A stretch of DNA of 64,000 bases, from the NCBI RefSeq assembly GCF_024139115.2, contig NW_026943241.1:1-64000 (forward strand), read 5' to 3'. Below the pieces are notes generated by a model. That model did no database searches, was not told where the DNA came from, and was given only the letters and a program-made list of their open reading frames with translations. Below, in pieces: positions 1-10,711 of the stretch. This DNA comes from Armigeres subalbatus (Eukaryota > Arthropoda > Insecta > Diptera > Culicidae). The first letter of the stretch is position 1, and each line of letters starts with the position of its first letter. The position numbers and the translations under genes are program-made.

Positions 1-1950
1 TCGATAAAGTGGGTAAGTCGCTGTTTACCAACTTCAGCAGTAAATTACTTTTATTTTGCTAACCCAAATTCTTCCGTTTGTCCATCAGGCATCAGGACCA
101 AGATGACAAACGACGCCGCCGCCGCCACCGTCACTACAGCGCCGATACAGTCGGTGATGGGAGTGTACGTTCGATGAATCCGCAATGAGTTTTGTATTCG
201 CGAGCTCGACGAGTACCGGTTCGCGGAGGAATGTGTCATCCATTGAAAGCAGAGAAAAAACAACGACAACATTCAACAACAACTGGAATCCGAACGAGGT
301 GCGATGACCACCATCGCAGTCGTTTTCCATATGAATTACACGGTTCGATAGGGATTTCGAACCGTGTTTTTTTTTTGGGATTTTGAACCGTGAGATATTG
401 AATAAGTTTACTAACGCTGATGGTTAGTTATTGGGACCAAGATGAATACACCACTAGATGTTTCAATCTGCCAAATTCACGATTCAGCCATCTTGGATTT
501 TAGTATGGGAGAGCCAGAGCATAAAATAATCACCTTCACGAAGCAACTTCGGACCGAATATTGACAAACGTCGCATGACTATTCAAAACATAGAATGACT
601 TACTCAGTTTTCTTCTTCACATATTCATTCATTTGATTGGTACTGAGAATAGTCACTGCGTTTAAAGAAAACATAATTGGCCTTGATTATGTTGACTTTT
701 GGCACTAAAATTTCCCCTCAGTTTAACATCAGGGTCAGATCTATGTGAGTAATTGTTGAAATCATCATTTATGTGTTTAGTTTTGCAGTAATTTATTAGT
801 TTACAAAATGTAAATAAATATTCACTGACTGATAATTGATCGGAAAAAGTCAATGTTCAGCCGAATATGAATATGTACGAAATGAGAATGACAAAGAAGG
901 CCGATGGGCTTCACCATAAATCTTCGATTATTTTAAGCTCTGGGGAGAGCCAGCCTTTTTCTCTTCCACAAACTTGGCAGATTGCTCCAACCTAGTACTG
1001 TACTCATCTTCCTGCCGACATCAGTATCAGTATAATCCGCAAACCTTGAGTCGAATATAAATACCGGGATATTTAATAACATGTATTTGAATGTTAAGAT
1101 TTCTTGTTGATTTTTCAATTTTTTACTGTTCAAATAGTAATCAATTTCGTCCAGAAAAGTTAATGCCAAGTTTGATACAGTAGCTATCGAAATAATCCTT
1201 TCCAGTTTCCTAGGAAGACTGCTAAAAAAATCAGTCTTGGTCAAATTTGCTGGATGTTAATGCGCCATCCGCCCTTTGCACAATTCAATTCCCTCCACTT
1301 TATTCCTCGCACCAAGGGCAGAAAATAGTTTGTTAGCGAAGATCTAACAGGTAAATATGAACATCTCATCACTCGTTTCTCAGACTGACAATTCACATCA
1401 AGTTTTCACATAACAGAGATCACATCAAATACTCGTTATCGTTCCATACCTATTTGTAAGGACGTGGCCGTGGTAGTTTTTTTTTAATAAAAATACACAA
1501 ATACAATGTAATTTGCAAACGTGAAATTGTTAAATCAATCTAGTCAGCCGATCATGTCAAGTGTGCAGTTGTGTCATGTCAGTGTGCAGTTTCATCATAT
1601 ATAACTTCGAAAGCACGCCTTTCTGGCTTTTTTGTCCCAATGTACCTTAATAAATATAGAATATATGTAAAATATAACGAAGAATATTCAAAAGATTTTT
1701 AAAACCTCTAGACACGAAAAAAAAATTAAGCGATAAAGAAAAGTCCATATAATCGAGGTATACCTGTATTCATCTTGATTGGGACCGTTAGCGAATGCCT
1801 TCGTTGCGAATGAGCTGCAGTTATCAGGTGGCTGTGGATTGCACTTTGAAGAGAAGTCATCTCGCATCAGATCCGATTTATTTTCAATAATGCCCCTTTG
1901 TTCATGGAAAGTTAAAGTGAGAAATGAGGAATAATTTGAGTAAAGTGATT
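1..1950. other. intergenic, no gene recognised
   Basis: AT-rich sequence with only short chance ORFs. There is a GCC-triplet run near 115-130 and homopolymer tracts near 367-375 and 1480. I recognise no transposase, reverse transcriptase or host protein on either strand. Confidence 0.5.
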
Positions 1951-1954
1951 GGAG

Positions 1955-2150
1955 GAAGAAGAAATAGAAAAAGAAGAATAAAGAATGGAGAAGGAAGAAA
2001 AAAAAGAAGAAGGAACAATAAAGAAAATGATAATGAAGAGTGAACATGAAAGGAGGAAGAAGACAAAAGGAATGAAGAAAAAAAATGAAAAATGAAAAAG
2101 AAACAAGAGAAAACGAAGAAGAAAGAAGAAATAAGGAAGAAGGATAAAGG
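1955..2150. repeat. purine-rich (GAA/AAG) low-complexity tract
   Basis: Nearly all A and G on the plus strand, with irregular GAAGAA and AAAGAAG words. The minus-strand ORFs rich in Phe, Ser and Leu here are low-complexity artefacts. Confidence 0.8.
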
Positions 2151-2189
2151 GCAATTACCTCGTATCACAGCATCATCAGTCAAGTGAAA

Positions 2190-2760
2190 TTTTCTGATAT
2201 TGTTCTGGAACAGGATTGCTCTTGGTCGTGTCTGACGATGTCTGCTAACTAATGTGATAAACTTTGTTTCACCAGCCCATTGAGAGCGTCGTCGTACTCT
2301 TGCGAAGTGATGTAGCCTACCGTTATGTTAGACCGATTTGCGGACGTCGCATTCCACTTGAATCGACAGATGTGGACTGTCAATCGTACTAGATCTGCTA
2401 ACGACGAACGAAAGCCGAACATCTAATTTGATAAAATGACTGGATGGACAGCGACGACAACTTTTTCTCCAAATCCATCTTGTCGATGCTGCTTTCGTCG
2501 TTCCGCTTGGAATCAGGCCATTATTGTCGATCCAGCATCAGTTGAACCTAGCGCGAATCGTACTCCAGTTGTGTTGGAGACATGCCACGGAATGCCAATA
2601 AAGAAGAAAAAAATGCCACGGAAAATAATGTTCGCAGAGTTGCCTTCGCCAGCAATGTGGTTCCAGTCACTCCCTTTCGTAACGTACTGAATTTTGGATA
2701 CGCGATTTGCTACAAGGCGATTCCTTCTGGATGGCGACGATGACAGCCAGCATACAACGA
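2190..2760 (-). pseudogene. BEL/Pao LTR-retrotransposon pol fragment (end of RNase H region and linker)
   Basis: Read on the minus strand, short motifs occur in the order expected for BEL/Pao pol after the RNase H TDS motif: a Cys-Trp-Leu stretch, ANRVSKIQ, WNHIAG, IISRG, and further down GYITSQEYDDAL. Frameshifts and stops break the frame, so this is a relic. It is the 3' continuation of the segments at 6911-7518 and 7740-7985, from which it is separated by the insertion at 2766-6905. The family assignment rests on remembered motif patterns, not on a search. No LTR was identified. Confidence 0.6.
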
Positions 2761-2842
2761 CAGTGCACTATGGTCCAGGATACAGATTTACGCGGAAAGA
2801 TGCAATTTACACCAAAACTATATTTTTTATTATGGTGCTACC

Positions 2843-2974
2843 CAGTGGCGTAGCCACGGGTGTGGTTTTGGACATAAAACCCCCCCCCAAAGACAATATT
2901 TTTACAAGGAACTTTTTTTTCAAAAAAAGTAAATGTTCAGGAACCCCCAGACCAATTTTCTGGCTACGCCACTG
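2843..2974. mobile_element. hAT-type MITE, TSD GTGCTACC
   Basis: A 132-bp element with a perfect 14-bp TIR (CAGTGGCGTAGCCA) and a perfect 8-bp duplication GTGCTACC at 2835-2842 and 2975-2982. The other arm of the host element (about 6794-6830) carries the uninterrupted site, which confirms the insertion. Confidence 0.85.
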
Positions 2975-3063
2975 GTGCTACCAAAAAATGGGGTGACCAT
3001 CATATAAAAAAAAATAGTTTTTTTTTTATTTCTCGGGATACTGACATGTTATGTTCTTCAAAG

Positions 3064-4480
3064 TAGAGGTGTGCGCCCCCGCGCCACGCCGCCGCCACCG
3101 ACATTTTTGCATCGGCGCGCCGCCGTTTAAAATTCTGTCACGCCGATGATCTATAGTTTTCCAAGCCGATTCAAATTTTAAGAAGTCCGCAGAATTTTCC
3201 GTGGAAATTTCGAAGATTCAGTCGAATTTCCGTAGAATTTCTCGAATAAAAACCTCTCCGTAAAAACTTAGAAAAACTGTGAGTGGAGATTCCAAAGAAT
3301 TTCTCGCTGAAATAGTATTTTTGTTGTTTGGCAGAAAGTGATTTGGCCGAAAGCCACAACGCCGAAAGTTATTAGGCCGAATATGTAGTTTGACCAAGCA
3401 CATCATTTGACCGAAGTGCATCTAGCCCAAAGTTATTTGGTCAAAAATGCCATTTAGTCGGCGACCCTTTCCTGTTTTAATTTTTTTTCCTATGGAACTT
3501 TTGAAGAATTTCTTATGGGCAATACAAAGAACCTCCCGTAGAAATCCAAAATCCTTCTGGGAAAATTTTCGTTGAAATACTGAACCTTTTCGGTGAAAAT
3601 TCGAAAATTTCACTTATAAATTTTGAATTTTAGTGGAACAAGGTGTCTACTCAACTGTAAAAACAAAATTCCCTAATTTTTCCATTTTTCAGTTACTCTA
3701 CGTTAATTTTGAGGTAAAAACAAACGTGCCATATTGCATCAAAATAATCAATTCAAACAAGTCAAACGAAACATGTTTTTCAAAAGAAATTATTGGTGGC
3801 CTCACAGCATTTTTTTCTCGTCATCTCTTTCTTCTTATTTAAACACTTTCACTCTTGTTAAATGCATTCATTATCTATAAGTCGGGTTACCATTTTTCAT
3901 TCATATATCGTGAGGTCCACACGATGATACATTTATATTTATATATAGGTCAAAAAATCCAACCCTAGACCGGATCGGGAATCGAACCCAGCCACCTTCT
4001 GCATGGTTTTGCTTTATGGCCCTGACTCGTAAATTAGTTCATTTAGAAATTGCTTCAATCAATCAATCATTAATTCCTTCAGGTATTCCTTCGAAAATTC
4101 CTCCAGGAAATGAAATTGGAAATTCCTTCAAAGAGACATTCTAAGAATTGCTTCGAAAAAGTTTCCCTCAGGAATTCCTTCGGAACTTCCTCCAGAACTC
4201 CATAGAAAAAATCCTTTAGAAAATCCTTCGTAAAATACTTTGAAGATTTTTCCAGACATTCTTTTAAAATTTCTTCGAAAATTCGATCGATTTTAATTAG
4301 TAATTTCTTTAGAGGAACTTTAGTAAACTTTTTCAAGAATTATTCCGGAAATTTGTTTGGGACTTTCTTCGGAAATTCCTTCAGAACATCGTGCGGATAT
4401 TCCTTCAGAAAATCATTTGACGATTTCTTTGTAAATTCTTTTACGAGTTCCTTTAGCACATTCCTCGGAAATTTTAACGT
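3064..4480. mobile_element. fragment of the GC-ended hAT-like composite family
   Basis: Starts with TAGAGGTGTGCGCC, then GCC-rich DNA, then TTTAAAATT and AAGATTCAGT words. These match the right end of the 14451-18619 element read inwards. The interior consists of diverged TTCC/GGAATT modules (3180-3310, 4080-4480), GGCCGAA words (3340-3460) and a SINE-like piece. I could not find the opposite TIR, so the right boundary is approximate and the copy is probably truncated. Confidence 0.6.
3875..4015 (-). mobile_element. diverged Feilai-like SINE fragment
   Basis: On the minus strand it contains GGCTGGGTTCGATTCCCGAT, with a tRNA B box, followed by a CCGGTCTAG word and a body resembling the copy at 57306-57597. 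The 3' triplet tail is absent. Confidence 0.55.
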
Positions 4481-4499
4481 CTTTATTAAAGCCTGTCCA

Positions 4500-4687
4500 C
4501 GTTAAATTTCGGACACCCATCTTCCAATGCAACTTTTTAAAATTTTCACAAACCACTGAGAAGATCAATTTATACACAGCTGAATCTCTCCGCTTTGTAT
4601 GACACTTTCAGCATGTTTTCATCTCGTCCAAATTGATAAAATTGCTTAAAATCATTTGGACATTATCTCCATGTCCAAAATTTAACG
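4500..4687. repeat. short inverted-repeat element (MITE-like)
   Basis: CGTTAAATTTCGGAC at 4500-4514 is inverted at 4673-4687 with one mismatch. The inside contains no ORF. The superfamily is not determined. Confidence 0.4.
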
Positions 4688-5045
4688 ATTTAGAGCAATT
4701 TTACCTAATTGGATTAGGGTGTACCTCAAAAAAACAGTATTTTTGATCTACTGTTTTGTTTTAGATTTCTCGTAAAAGTCGTCTTCGGGTGACTTTTGGA
4801 TAGCATAGCATAGTATATGTGATTGTACAAACCGTAGGTGGCTATACAATGCTCAATTGAACAATCTACTGTATATTGTCGCAAATTGGTACTTGGGATT
4901 AGTACCTTTTCCAATACAGTAGCAGTTGTACACCTGGCCACGTCCTTACAATCACGGAAGGAAGGGAAGGCATGTCTGAAACTTGATTATGCATATGTAC
5001 AACATGTGATAGATTTAGTTCGGAAAAGGTATTGGAGGGTAACCG

Positions 5046-5117
5046 CCCCTTCGGTGGGGTTTGATCCCACGACCCCAGTTCGCATGACAGGTGCTTTCCC
5101 TACTAAGCTACGAAGGA
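5046..5117 (-). tRNA. tRNA-like sequence (pseudo-tRNA or SINE head)
   Basis: The minus strand folds as a cloverleaf. It has a 7-bp acceptor stem (TCCTTCG/CGAAGGG, one G-U pair), a GCTT/AAGC D stem, an anticodon stem with one mismatch, and a perfect GTGGG/CCCAC T stem. Position 33 is A rather than the conserved U, the T loop is ATCAAAC, and it sits in repeat DNA. A functional tRNA is therefore unlikely. Confidence 0.45.
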
Positions 5118-5242
5118 CCTCCGTCGTCCACCGCAGCTTAGCGGGTACTGATGAAACCAAATTCCCAGCACCAGGTACCAGCCGATCTCTCGCAATACAT
5201 TTTCAGAACTAACTCTCTCAAATGTATTTTTGTACACAATGT

Positions 5243-5508
5243 CAACCAAGTAGGATGAGTATTTAATATTGTCCGGCTCCTTCACACTTGCTTCATCAGC
5301 AACGGCGCTCAATGAAGTAGGGTTGTGTGAGGTTGTGCCAGTTTGGTCGTCAGATCCCAACACGACCACACAAGCGAAGAGAGATCGCCACTCGAGATCA
5401 GTACATTCAAAGTTAATTGCCTATATGCCGGGTATTAAGCCACCCGGAGTGGAAATTAATTACTATGTCTGAAACTAAAAAATATTAAATACTCATCCTA
5501 CTTGGTTG
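5243..5508. mobile_element. MITE with perfect 28-bp inverted ends
   Basis: The 28-bp sequence at 5243-5270 (beginning CAACCAAGTAGGATGAG) is perfectly inverted at 5481-5508. The 266-bp element has no coding capacity, and no clear target duplication was found. Confidence 0.65.
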
Positions 5509-5572
5509 CAAACTGTCAGAAAGACCGTGATAAGCGATAGGCATGCTTATCACGGTCTTTCTGACAGTTTGC
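5508..5572. repeat. perfect 28-bp stem hairpin
   Basis: Arms 5508-5535 and 5545-5572 are perfectly complementary with a 9-nt loop. It directly abuts the MITE at 5243-5508. Confidence 0.85.
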
Positions 5573-6318
5573 CTTATCTCGTTCATTCTCCTCACACAAA
5601 TTCCTACTTGGCTTTCTAAGCTTTCGGGGGGCGCCCCGATGAACGCAATCGTCACAACAGAGCGTTTGTCAATAACAGTATATGCTGAAAAAATATTAAA
5701 ATATATTCATCAATTTCCATACGAACCGTCCAAAGAAGGACAAAGTAACCTGGATTTTACAAATGTTTCGCATTATATACAAAACACGTTCAACCGCACA
5801 CTTATTCACCGAACATTAAAATCAGAACCAAAACTCGGATTTTATGAATGTTCTAAATCCTTCCTGAAACACGTCCGATCACGCACCAATTGTTTACTCA
5901 CTGTGCCGCGCGAATTATCTGCTTACTGAGCAGAAACACGACAAAACAGGCACTGACGGCCGCGCAATGCAGAACACAATATTTCGGCAAATCGCGCGAT
6001 TGTTCTGCTGTCCGAAACAAGAGCCAACACGCACTGAACTCGTCTTCGGGTGACTTTGGGAGCTCAAAAAATTGCAATTTTTGATGGGTAAATATGCTCA
6101 ATATCTTTTTCCGATTAAAAGTTATATTCGTTTTTTATCTCAATTTTTACCAATAATATGAATTGCTCTTTCAAATGCCGTGTAAACATATTTTTTTGGT
6201 TTGCCCTAACCGGAGATATCAACTTATGAAAAGAATTTTATTTTGGCAGAAAAACGAATGTAACTTTTGATTGGAAAAAAATATATTAGGCATATTTACC
6301 CATAAAAAGTTGCATTTT

Positions 6319-6513
6319 CCCGAATCTTAATCCCCGTCCATCCTTAAACATTGTAAACCTAACCTCGAGTCACCACGAGTACGTTGGCTTATTTCCCTCT
6401 CTTACTAATTTAATAATAAGATTATGTCGATTGTACATATCTCAAAGAAACGTGGCTCCGTAAAGTGTTATACACGCCTGAGCCTACCAAATAAACGAAA
6501 TTGGAAAAAAAAA
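6319..6513 (+). mobile_element. 5'-truncated non-LTR retrotransposon tail, TSD TTGCATTTT
   Basis: A 195-bp insertion ends in AATAAACGAAATTGG and a nine-A tail. It is flanked by perfect 9-bp duplications TTGCATTTT (6310-6318 and 6514-6522). The body is 3'UTR-like with no reverse transcriptase left, so the clade cannot be assigned (possibly jockey-like). Confidence 0.65.
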
Positions 6514-6910
6514 TTGCATTTTTCGAGCTCAAAAAGTCACCCAAAGGCTACTTTTTCGAGAAATCTAAAACAAAAAAAGTAGATCAAAAATACTGTTTTT
6601 TTTTTCAGGTACACCCTAATCCAATTAAGTAAAATTGCTCTAAATCAGGCTACTTAAGAGCTACGGAAAAAACCTTTTTTTTCGCAAAATTTATTGGAAT
6701 AAGCTGCGCTACAACTTTGTAGAACATAACATGTCAGTATTAAGAGAAATTAAAAAAAAAATATTCTATTTTTTATATGATGGGCCACTCTATTTTTTGA
6801 TAGTACCATAATGCTGGCCTAACTATTTCTAACAATTTTGTAGAACAGTATAGTTTTGGTGTAAAATGCATCATTCCGTGTAAAACTGTATCCTTGACCA
6901 TAGTGCAGTG

Positions 6911-7518
6911 GAATCAGTCTAGAAATAACACTTGGAACCTACATGAATATTTTCCGACGGCTTTCTCGTACTAGTGTGTCAAAAGCAGTGCTCATAATAG
7001 CTCTAGCCAAGGAATGGAAGATACTTTTTATTTTTCTTCAAATTCTCGAGCGGAGCTACACGAGATTTGGAGGTAAACAAGTGTACTTGAATGGTTCCGT
7101 ATGCTTCATCCGTATGGATGTAGATGCAGGCACCGTAAGCCTTAATTGAAGCGTCGCAGAAGCCATGGAGCTCCACCAATTCATTATTGTCACTAGTTCA
7201 CACCCACCAGGGGACAGCGATGTCTACAAGACCTACCAAATTCCGCTGGTACTCACGCCACTGCTCTTGTAATTGTGGGCTCAGTGGATTGTCCCGCCCG
7301 AAATCTTGTTTCCAAAACTCTTGCAAGAAAATGTGCGCCTGGACGATTACCGGGCCACTTGCCCTATACGATCGAATAGTCGAGAGGCATCTGATAGACC
7401 ATATCGCTTCGTTATGACTGCAGACTCATCTCAGTTTGGGGAACTGAAACGGGAGCAATCGGTACCGGGCTTCCAGGTCAAACCTAAAGTATTCACGGCA
7501 GCAGATGACGAATCCAAA
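6911..7518 (-). pseudogene. BEL/Pao pol fragment (end of RT through RNase H)
   Basis: The minus strand gives, in order, TLGLTWKPGTD, IFLQE.WKQDFG, LSPQLQEQWREYQRNLVG, ELHGFCDASIKAYGACIYI (RNase H-like), SKSRVAPLE, and finally YF then a stop then TDST. This is the BEL/Pao order from the RT tail into RNase H. There are several in-frame stops and frameshifts. The copy is interrupted on the left by the element at 2766-6905 and on the right by the MITE at 7521-7737. Confidence 0.75.
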
Positions 7519-7520
7519 TA

Positions 7521-7737
7521 GGGGAACTGCTTCTTGAATTCATTCTATGTACCCAAATCAATACCATTCGAAAACAAAGAATTGGTGCGCAATTTGTTTT
7601 ATTTCTCATTTTTGAGATTTTTTTCAGCCGTGAGCACGGCGGATAACAACAAAAAACGACACAAATTGAGCCTAAATTGCCTGTTTTGCGAATGTTATTG
7701 ATATAGGAGCATGTTATCAATAATGGAACAGATACCC
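7521..7737. mobile_element. MITE with TA duplication, GGGGAACTG/CAGATACCC ends
   Basis: TA dinucleotides at 7519-7520 and 7738-7739 bound a 217-bp insertion. The ends are imperfect inverted repeats (GGGGAACTGCTTC and, inverted, GGGTATCTGTTCC). It splits the BEL/Pao frame between the RT palm and the next domain. A related element lies at 30627-30861. Confidence 0.6.
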
Positions 7738-7739
7738 TA

Positions 7740-7985
7740 CAAGATTGTGCGTTCGTCTCTCTTCGGCGCCGCTGACAGCAATTCTTTTCTTTTTGGATTG
7801 CACTTTCGTCAAAGAATCCCGCAGATTGCTGCAGTACTATGGTCTGGCCTATGACCACTTTTCCTTCTTCGATGTCGTCTACATCAGACAGCATGTCATC
7901 TACGAGGATTTGCGGCTCTGGGACACGCATCTGTGTCTACGTCTGACAATTCATTGCTAAGTATGGAGCTGCTGCCGTACCATAC
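7740..7985 (-). pseudogene. BEL/Pao reverse transcriptase palm fragment
   Basis: The minus strand shows TYGTAAAPYLAMN (crossing into 10712 if the insertion is removed), then LVDDMLSDVDD, EEGKVVIGQTIVL and LSAAPKRDERT in shifting frames. LVDD corresponds to the catalytic YVDD box of BEL/Pao, with Tyr replaced by Leu. Stops and frame changes mark a dead copy. Confidence 0.7.
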
Positions 7986-8790
7986 CACAGTGGTCGGAAC
8001 CCGTGATTTGATGAACTTAATTGTTTTGTGCCCTAACGGCTGATGTGATCTAAATAGTGTCTTCAGAGAAAAAATCACAAAAATATTGCCCATATTTGAG
8101 TGGATTTTATTTTTCAATAGTACCTACTATTGAAAAAGTTGAAAATCTAACTTTTTTCACGAACGTGATAAAAAAAGTTTCTTCGGCAAAGTTGTAGATC
8201 TAGCAAAAATATGACATTTTGCTATAGAAACTTTTTTCCTACGATGAATATTTTTGGAGCTATGAGCGTTTTTTATGGAAACCCCCCTAAATTTAGAATT
8301 TTTAGTATAACTTTTTTTCTAAACAAAACTCAGATTTGTGATGCTCTACAAAAATGTGAGCACTAAAAAACTACGCGTTTTGATAAATATAAAACTTTGC
8401 TACGACAACTATATCAAAAGTTATGAAACTTTTAAAGTCAATTTCACACTGATTTCAATTGCGCATAGGGGAGAAGGTGGCAAACCGAATCACAATGTCA
8501 AGTACTCTTCTGAAAGTTCAGACTTCATACTATAAAGTAGTGAAAGTTTCGTGAGTGCCAATTCATAAACGAAGAATTGGCGTAATTCAAAAGTATGCAG
8601 TTTTCTTTAGAAAAATACACCATTTTTCAATAAGATGCGTATAGGGGAGAGGGTGGCACACCGGAACACAATATTAGGCACATTTTAGAAAGTTTTCATT
8701 CTATAGTTTATAGGTATGAAGGTTTGGTGAGTGCCAATTTACACATAAATAACTAGAATTGTAACAACAGTGTCTCGCCTTTGACAACTT

Positions 8791-8935
8791 GTGCTTATTC
8801 TGCGTCTCGTATGAGGTGAAGCGTTTCGAATGAAGTGACAATTGTCGATACCTCCCATCTGAAATACACGGTCGTTTTACGTGAGTTGTGTCGAAATCGA
8901 CAATTCTCGGGTCATTCGAGACGCAGAATAAGCAC
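8791..8935. repeat. inverted-repeat element, 19-bp perfect ends
   Basis: GTGCTTATTCTGCGTCTCG at 8791-8809 is perfectly inverted at 8917-8935. It lies inside the unique middle of the 7986-10706 element. Confidence 0.55.
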
Positions 8936-8953
8936 ATCTACTTCGTTAATTTC

Positions 8954-8989
8954 ATATGCGTATATGCGTATATGCGTATATGCGTATAT
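8954..8989. repeat. 8-bp microsatellite ATATGCGT x4.5
   Basis: Four perfect tandem copies plus a partial one. Confidence 0.9.
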
Positions 8990-9134
8990 CGAAGAAGTTA
9001 TGACCTTTCTCGACCTATAGCGGTTAGATGTTTGACTGCAATGTCGATATGGTTGGGTTCATTTGTCGGTCTGGTCAAATAAATTTTCTTTTGGCATAAG
9101 AGTACTATTAAGCTAGTTTCTTGGATATACAAAT

Positions 9135-9610
9135 GCATAAATAGTAGATTGGTATACAATCCTGGAAATTGGTAAATATGAAATTACTTAATAAACATTG
9201 AATAAGTAGTTATGTATAGTGGTGGATGTCACAGAAGAAGACAGGGAGAGAGATGGCAAACATTGTCGAATAGTTTTGTGATAGCTTGTGCTGCAGTGCT
9301 GCAGTAGTGATAGATGTTTCATGGGTGCTAATTAAGTGAATAATTATGTTAAATATTTGTATATTTTTAAGCCACATTTATTAAATTGTCCATTGGAAGA
9401 CAGATGGCGCTTCAACTTTCTTGGGAAAATAATATTAATATCATTGATTTTTAGTCAATGCCTGGAATGGGAGATCAACAACATCCCATCTTCCAGGGCC
9501 GGATTTAGCCGGAAGGGGGCCCCGGGGCCGACAGCTTGTGGGGGCTCCGAAATGTACAAAAAAGGTTAGTTTTGATACATAATATTTGTATACCAATCTA
9601 CTATTTATGC
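9135..9610. repeat. 25-bp perfect inverted repeat around a unique segment
   Basis: The 25 bases at 9135-9159 (starting GCATAAATAGTAGATTGG) are perfectly inverted at 9586-9610. The right copy lies inside the MITE at 9494-9652, so one of the two was moved or copied. Confidence 0.6.
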
Positions 9611-9652
9611 CCAGGTCCATGGCCCCCCGGCCCCCTCCTAAATCTGGTCCTG
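9494..9652. mobile_element. hAT-like MITE with CAGGGCCGGATT ends
   Basis: Left end CAGGGCCGGATTTAG; right end, inverted, CAGGACCAGATTTAG. The body is G/C-run rich. No clean 8-bp duplication was seen. The same CAGGGCCGGATT word heads each ~153-bp unit at 51492-52395. Confidence 0.5.
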
Positions 9653-10711
9653 CTTCCATATATGCATATAAAATTACGGAAAAGAGTATAATAACGTCCT
9701 GTGGGGGAGAAACAGGTTTAAAAATGTGCGTGTCAAGCTGAGCCGAGATCTAGCTGACAGTGCAAGCCAATTCTCTAAGGCAACATAACAACGCATAACA
9801 AAATTTGGCCTTTCAGGTGGCGCACACTTTGATTGTTATTTTTTTGTTTTAAATTTAATTGTTGTCTGACGACAGTATTTATTTAATTTGATGCGTTTCA
9901 AAGGCTCCCTCTCAGGTACTGTCGAAGCCGACCCTAGTGGTTTGTGTGTGAATTGGCACTCAACGAACCATCCCACCTTCAAACCATAAAGTAAAAACTT
10001 TCTAAAATGTGCCTGACATTGTGTCCCGGTGTGCTACCCTCTCCCCTATACGCATCTTATTGAAAAATGGTGTATTTTTCTAAAGAAAACTCCATGCTTT
10101 TGAATTACGCCAATTCTTCGTTTATGAATTGGCACTCACGAAACTTTCACTACTTTATAGTATGAAGTCTGAACTTTCAGAAGAGTACTTGACATTGTGA
10201 TTCGGTTTGCCACCTTCTCCCCTATACGCAATTGAAATCAGTGTGAAATTGACTTTAAAAGTTTCATAACTTTTGATATAGTTGTCGTAGCAAAGTTTTA
10301 TATTTATCAAAACGCGTAGTTTTTTAGTGCTCACATTTTTGTAGAGCATCACAAATCTGAGTTTTGTTTAGAAAAAAAGTTATACTAAAAATTCTAAATT
10401 TAAGGGAGTTTCCATAAAAAACGCTCATAGCTCCAAAAGTATTCATCGTAGAAAAAAAAGTTCTATAGCAAAATGTCATATTTTTGCTAGATCTACAACT
10501 TTGCCGAAGAAACTTTTTTTTATCACGTTCGTGAAAAAAGTTAGATTTTCAACTTTTTCAATAGTAGGTACTATTGAAAAATAAAATCCACTCAAATATG
10601 GGCAATATTTTTGTGATTTTTTTCTCTGAAGACACTATTTAGATCACATCAGCCGTTTGGGCACAAAACAATTAAGTTCATCAAATCACGGGTTCCGACC
10701 ATTGTGCATAC

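Larger units (their letters stand above)
4797..6040. other. insertion bounded by 17-bp direct repeats
   Basis: CGTCTTCGGGTGACTTT occurs at 4780-4796 and again at 6041-6057. The other arm of the Transib-like element has only one related copy and lacks the intervening DNA. The segment holds a tRNA-like sequence, a MITE and a hairpin, described separately. The type of insertion is unknown. Confidence 0.35.
2766..6905. mobile_element. Transib-like non-autonomous element with long inverted arms, TSD CAGTG
   Basis: The left end reads CACTATGGTCCAGGATACAG. The right end, on the minus strand, reads CACTATGGTCAAGGATACAG, and the homology continues inward. The flanking copies of CAGTG at 2761-2765 and 6906-6910 form a 5-bp target duplication. 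If the element and one CAGTG are removed, the BEL/Pao frame is continuous across the site. A 5-bp duplication with CACWRTG-type ends is characteristic of Transib, the superfamily related to RAG1. No transposase is visible. The left arm is interrupted by a MITE (2843-2974) and a hAT-like fragment (3064-about 4480). Its inner part resumes near 4688 and pairs with about 6540-6650. Other insertions lie inside. Confidence 0.65.
7986..10706. mobile_element. Transib-like non-autonomous element, ~760-bp TIRs, TSD CATAC
   Basis: The ends read CACAGTGGTCGGAACCC (left) and CACAATGGTCGGAACCC (right, minus strand). The 5-bp duplication CATAC lies at 7981-7985 and 10707-10711. Arms at about 7986-8750 and 9943-10706 are nearly identical: the 65-codon ORF within each differs by one residue. 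The left end contains CACAGTG, the same heptamer as the vertebrate recombination signal. There is no transposase. The element splits the BEL/Pao RT. Confidence 0.75.

Noticed and set aside
420..1790. Inverted pair around AAGATGAATACA (near 440 and 1768) as ends of a large element
   Set aside because: The similarity covers only about 12-20 bp with gaps, and no target duplication is visible.
5046..5117. Functional tRNA gene
   Set aside because: U33 is replaced by A, the T loop is atypical, the anticodon stem has a mismatch, and it is embedded in nested repeats.
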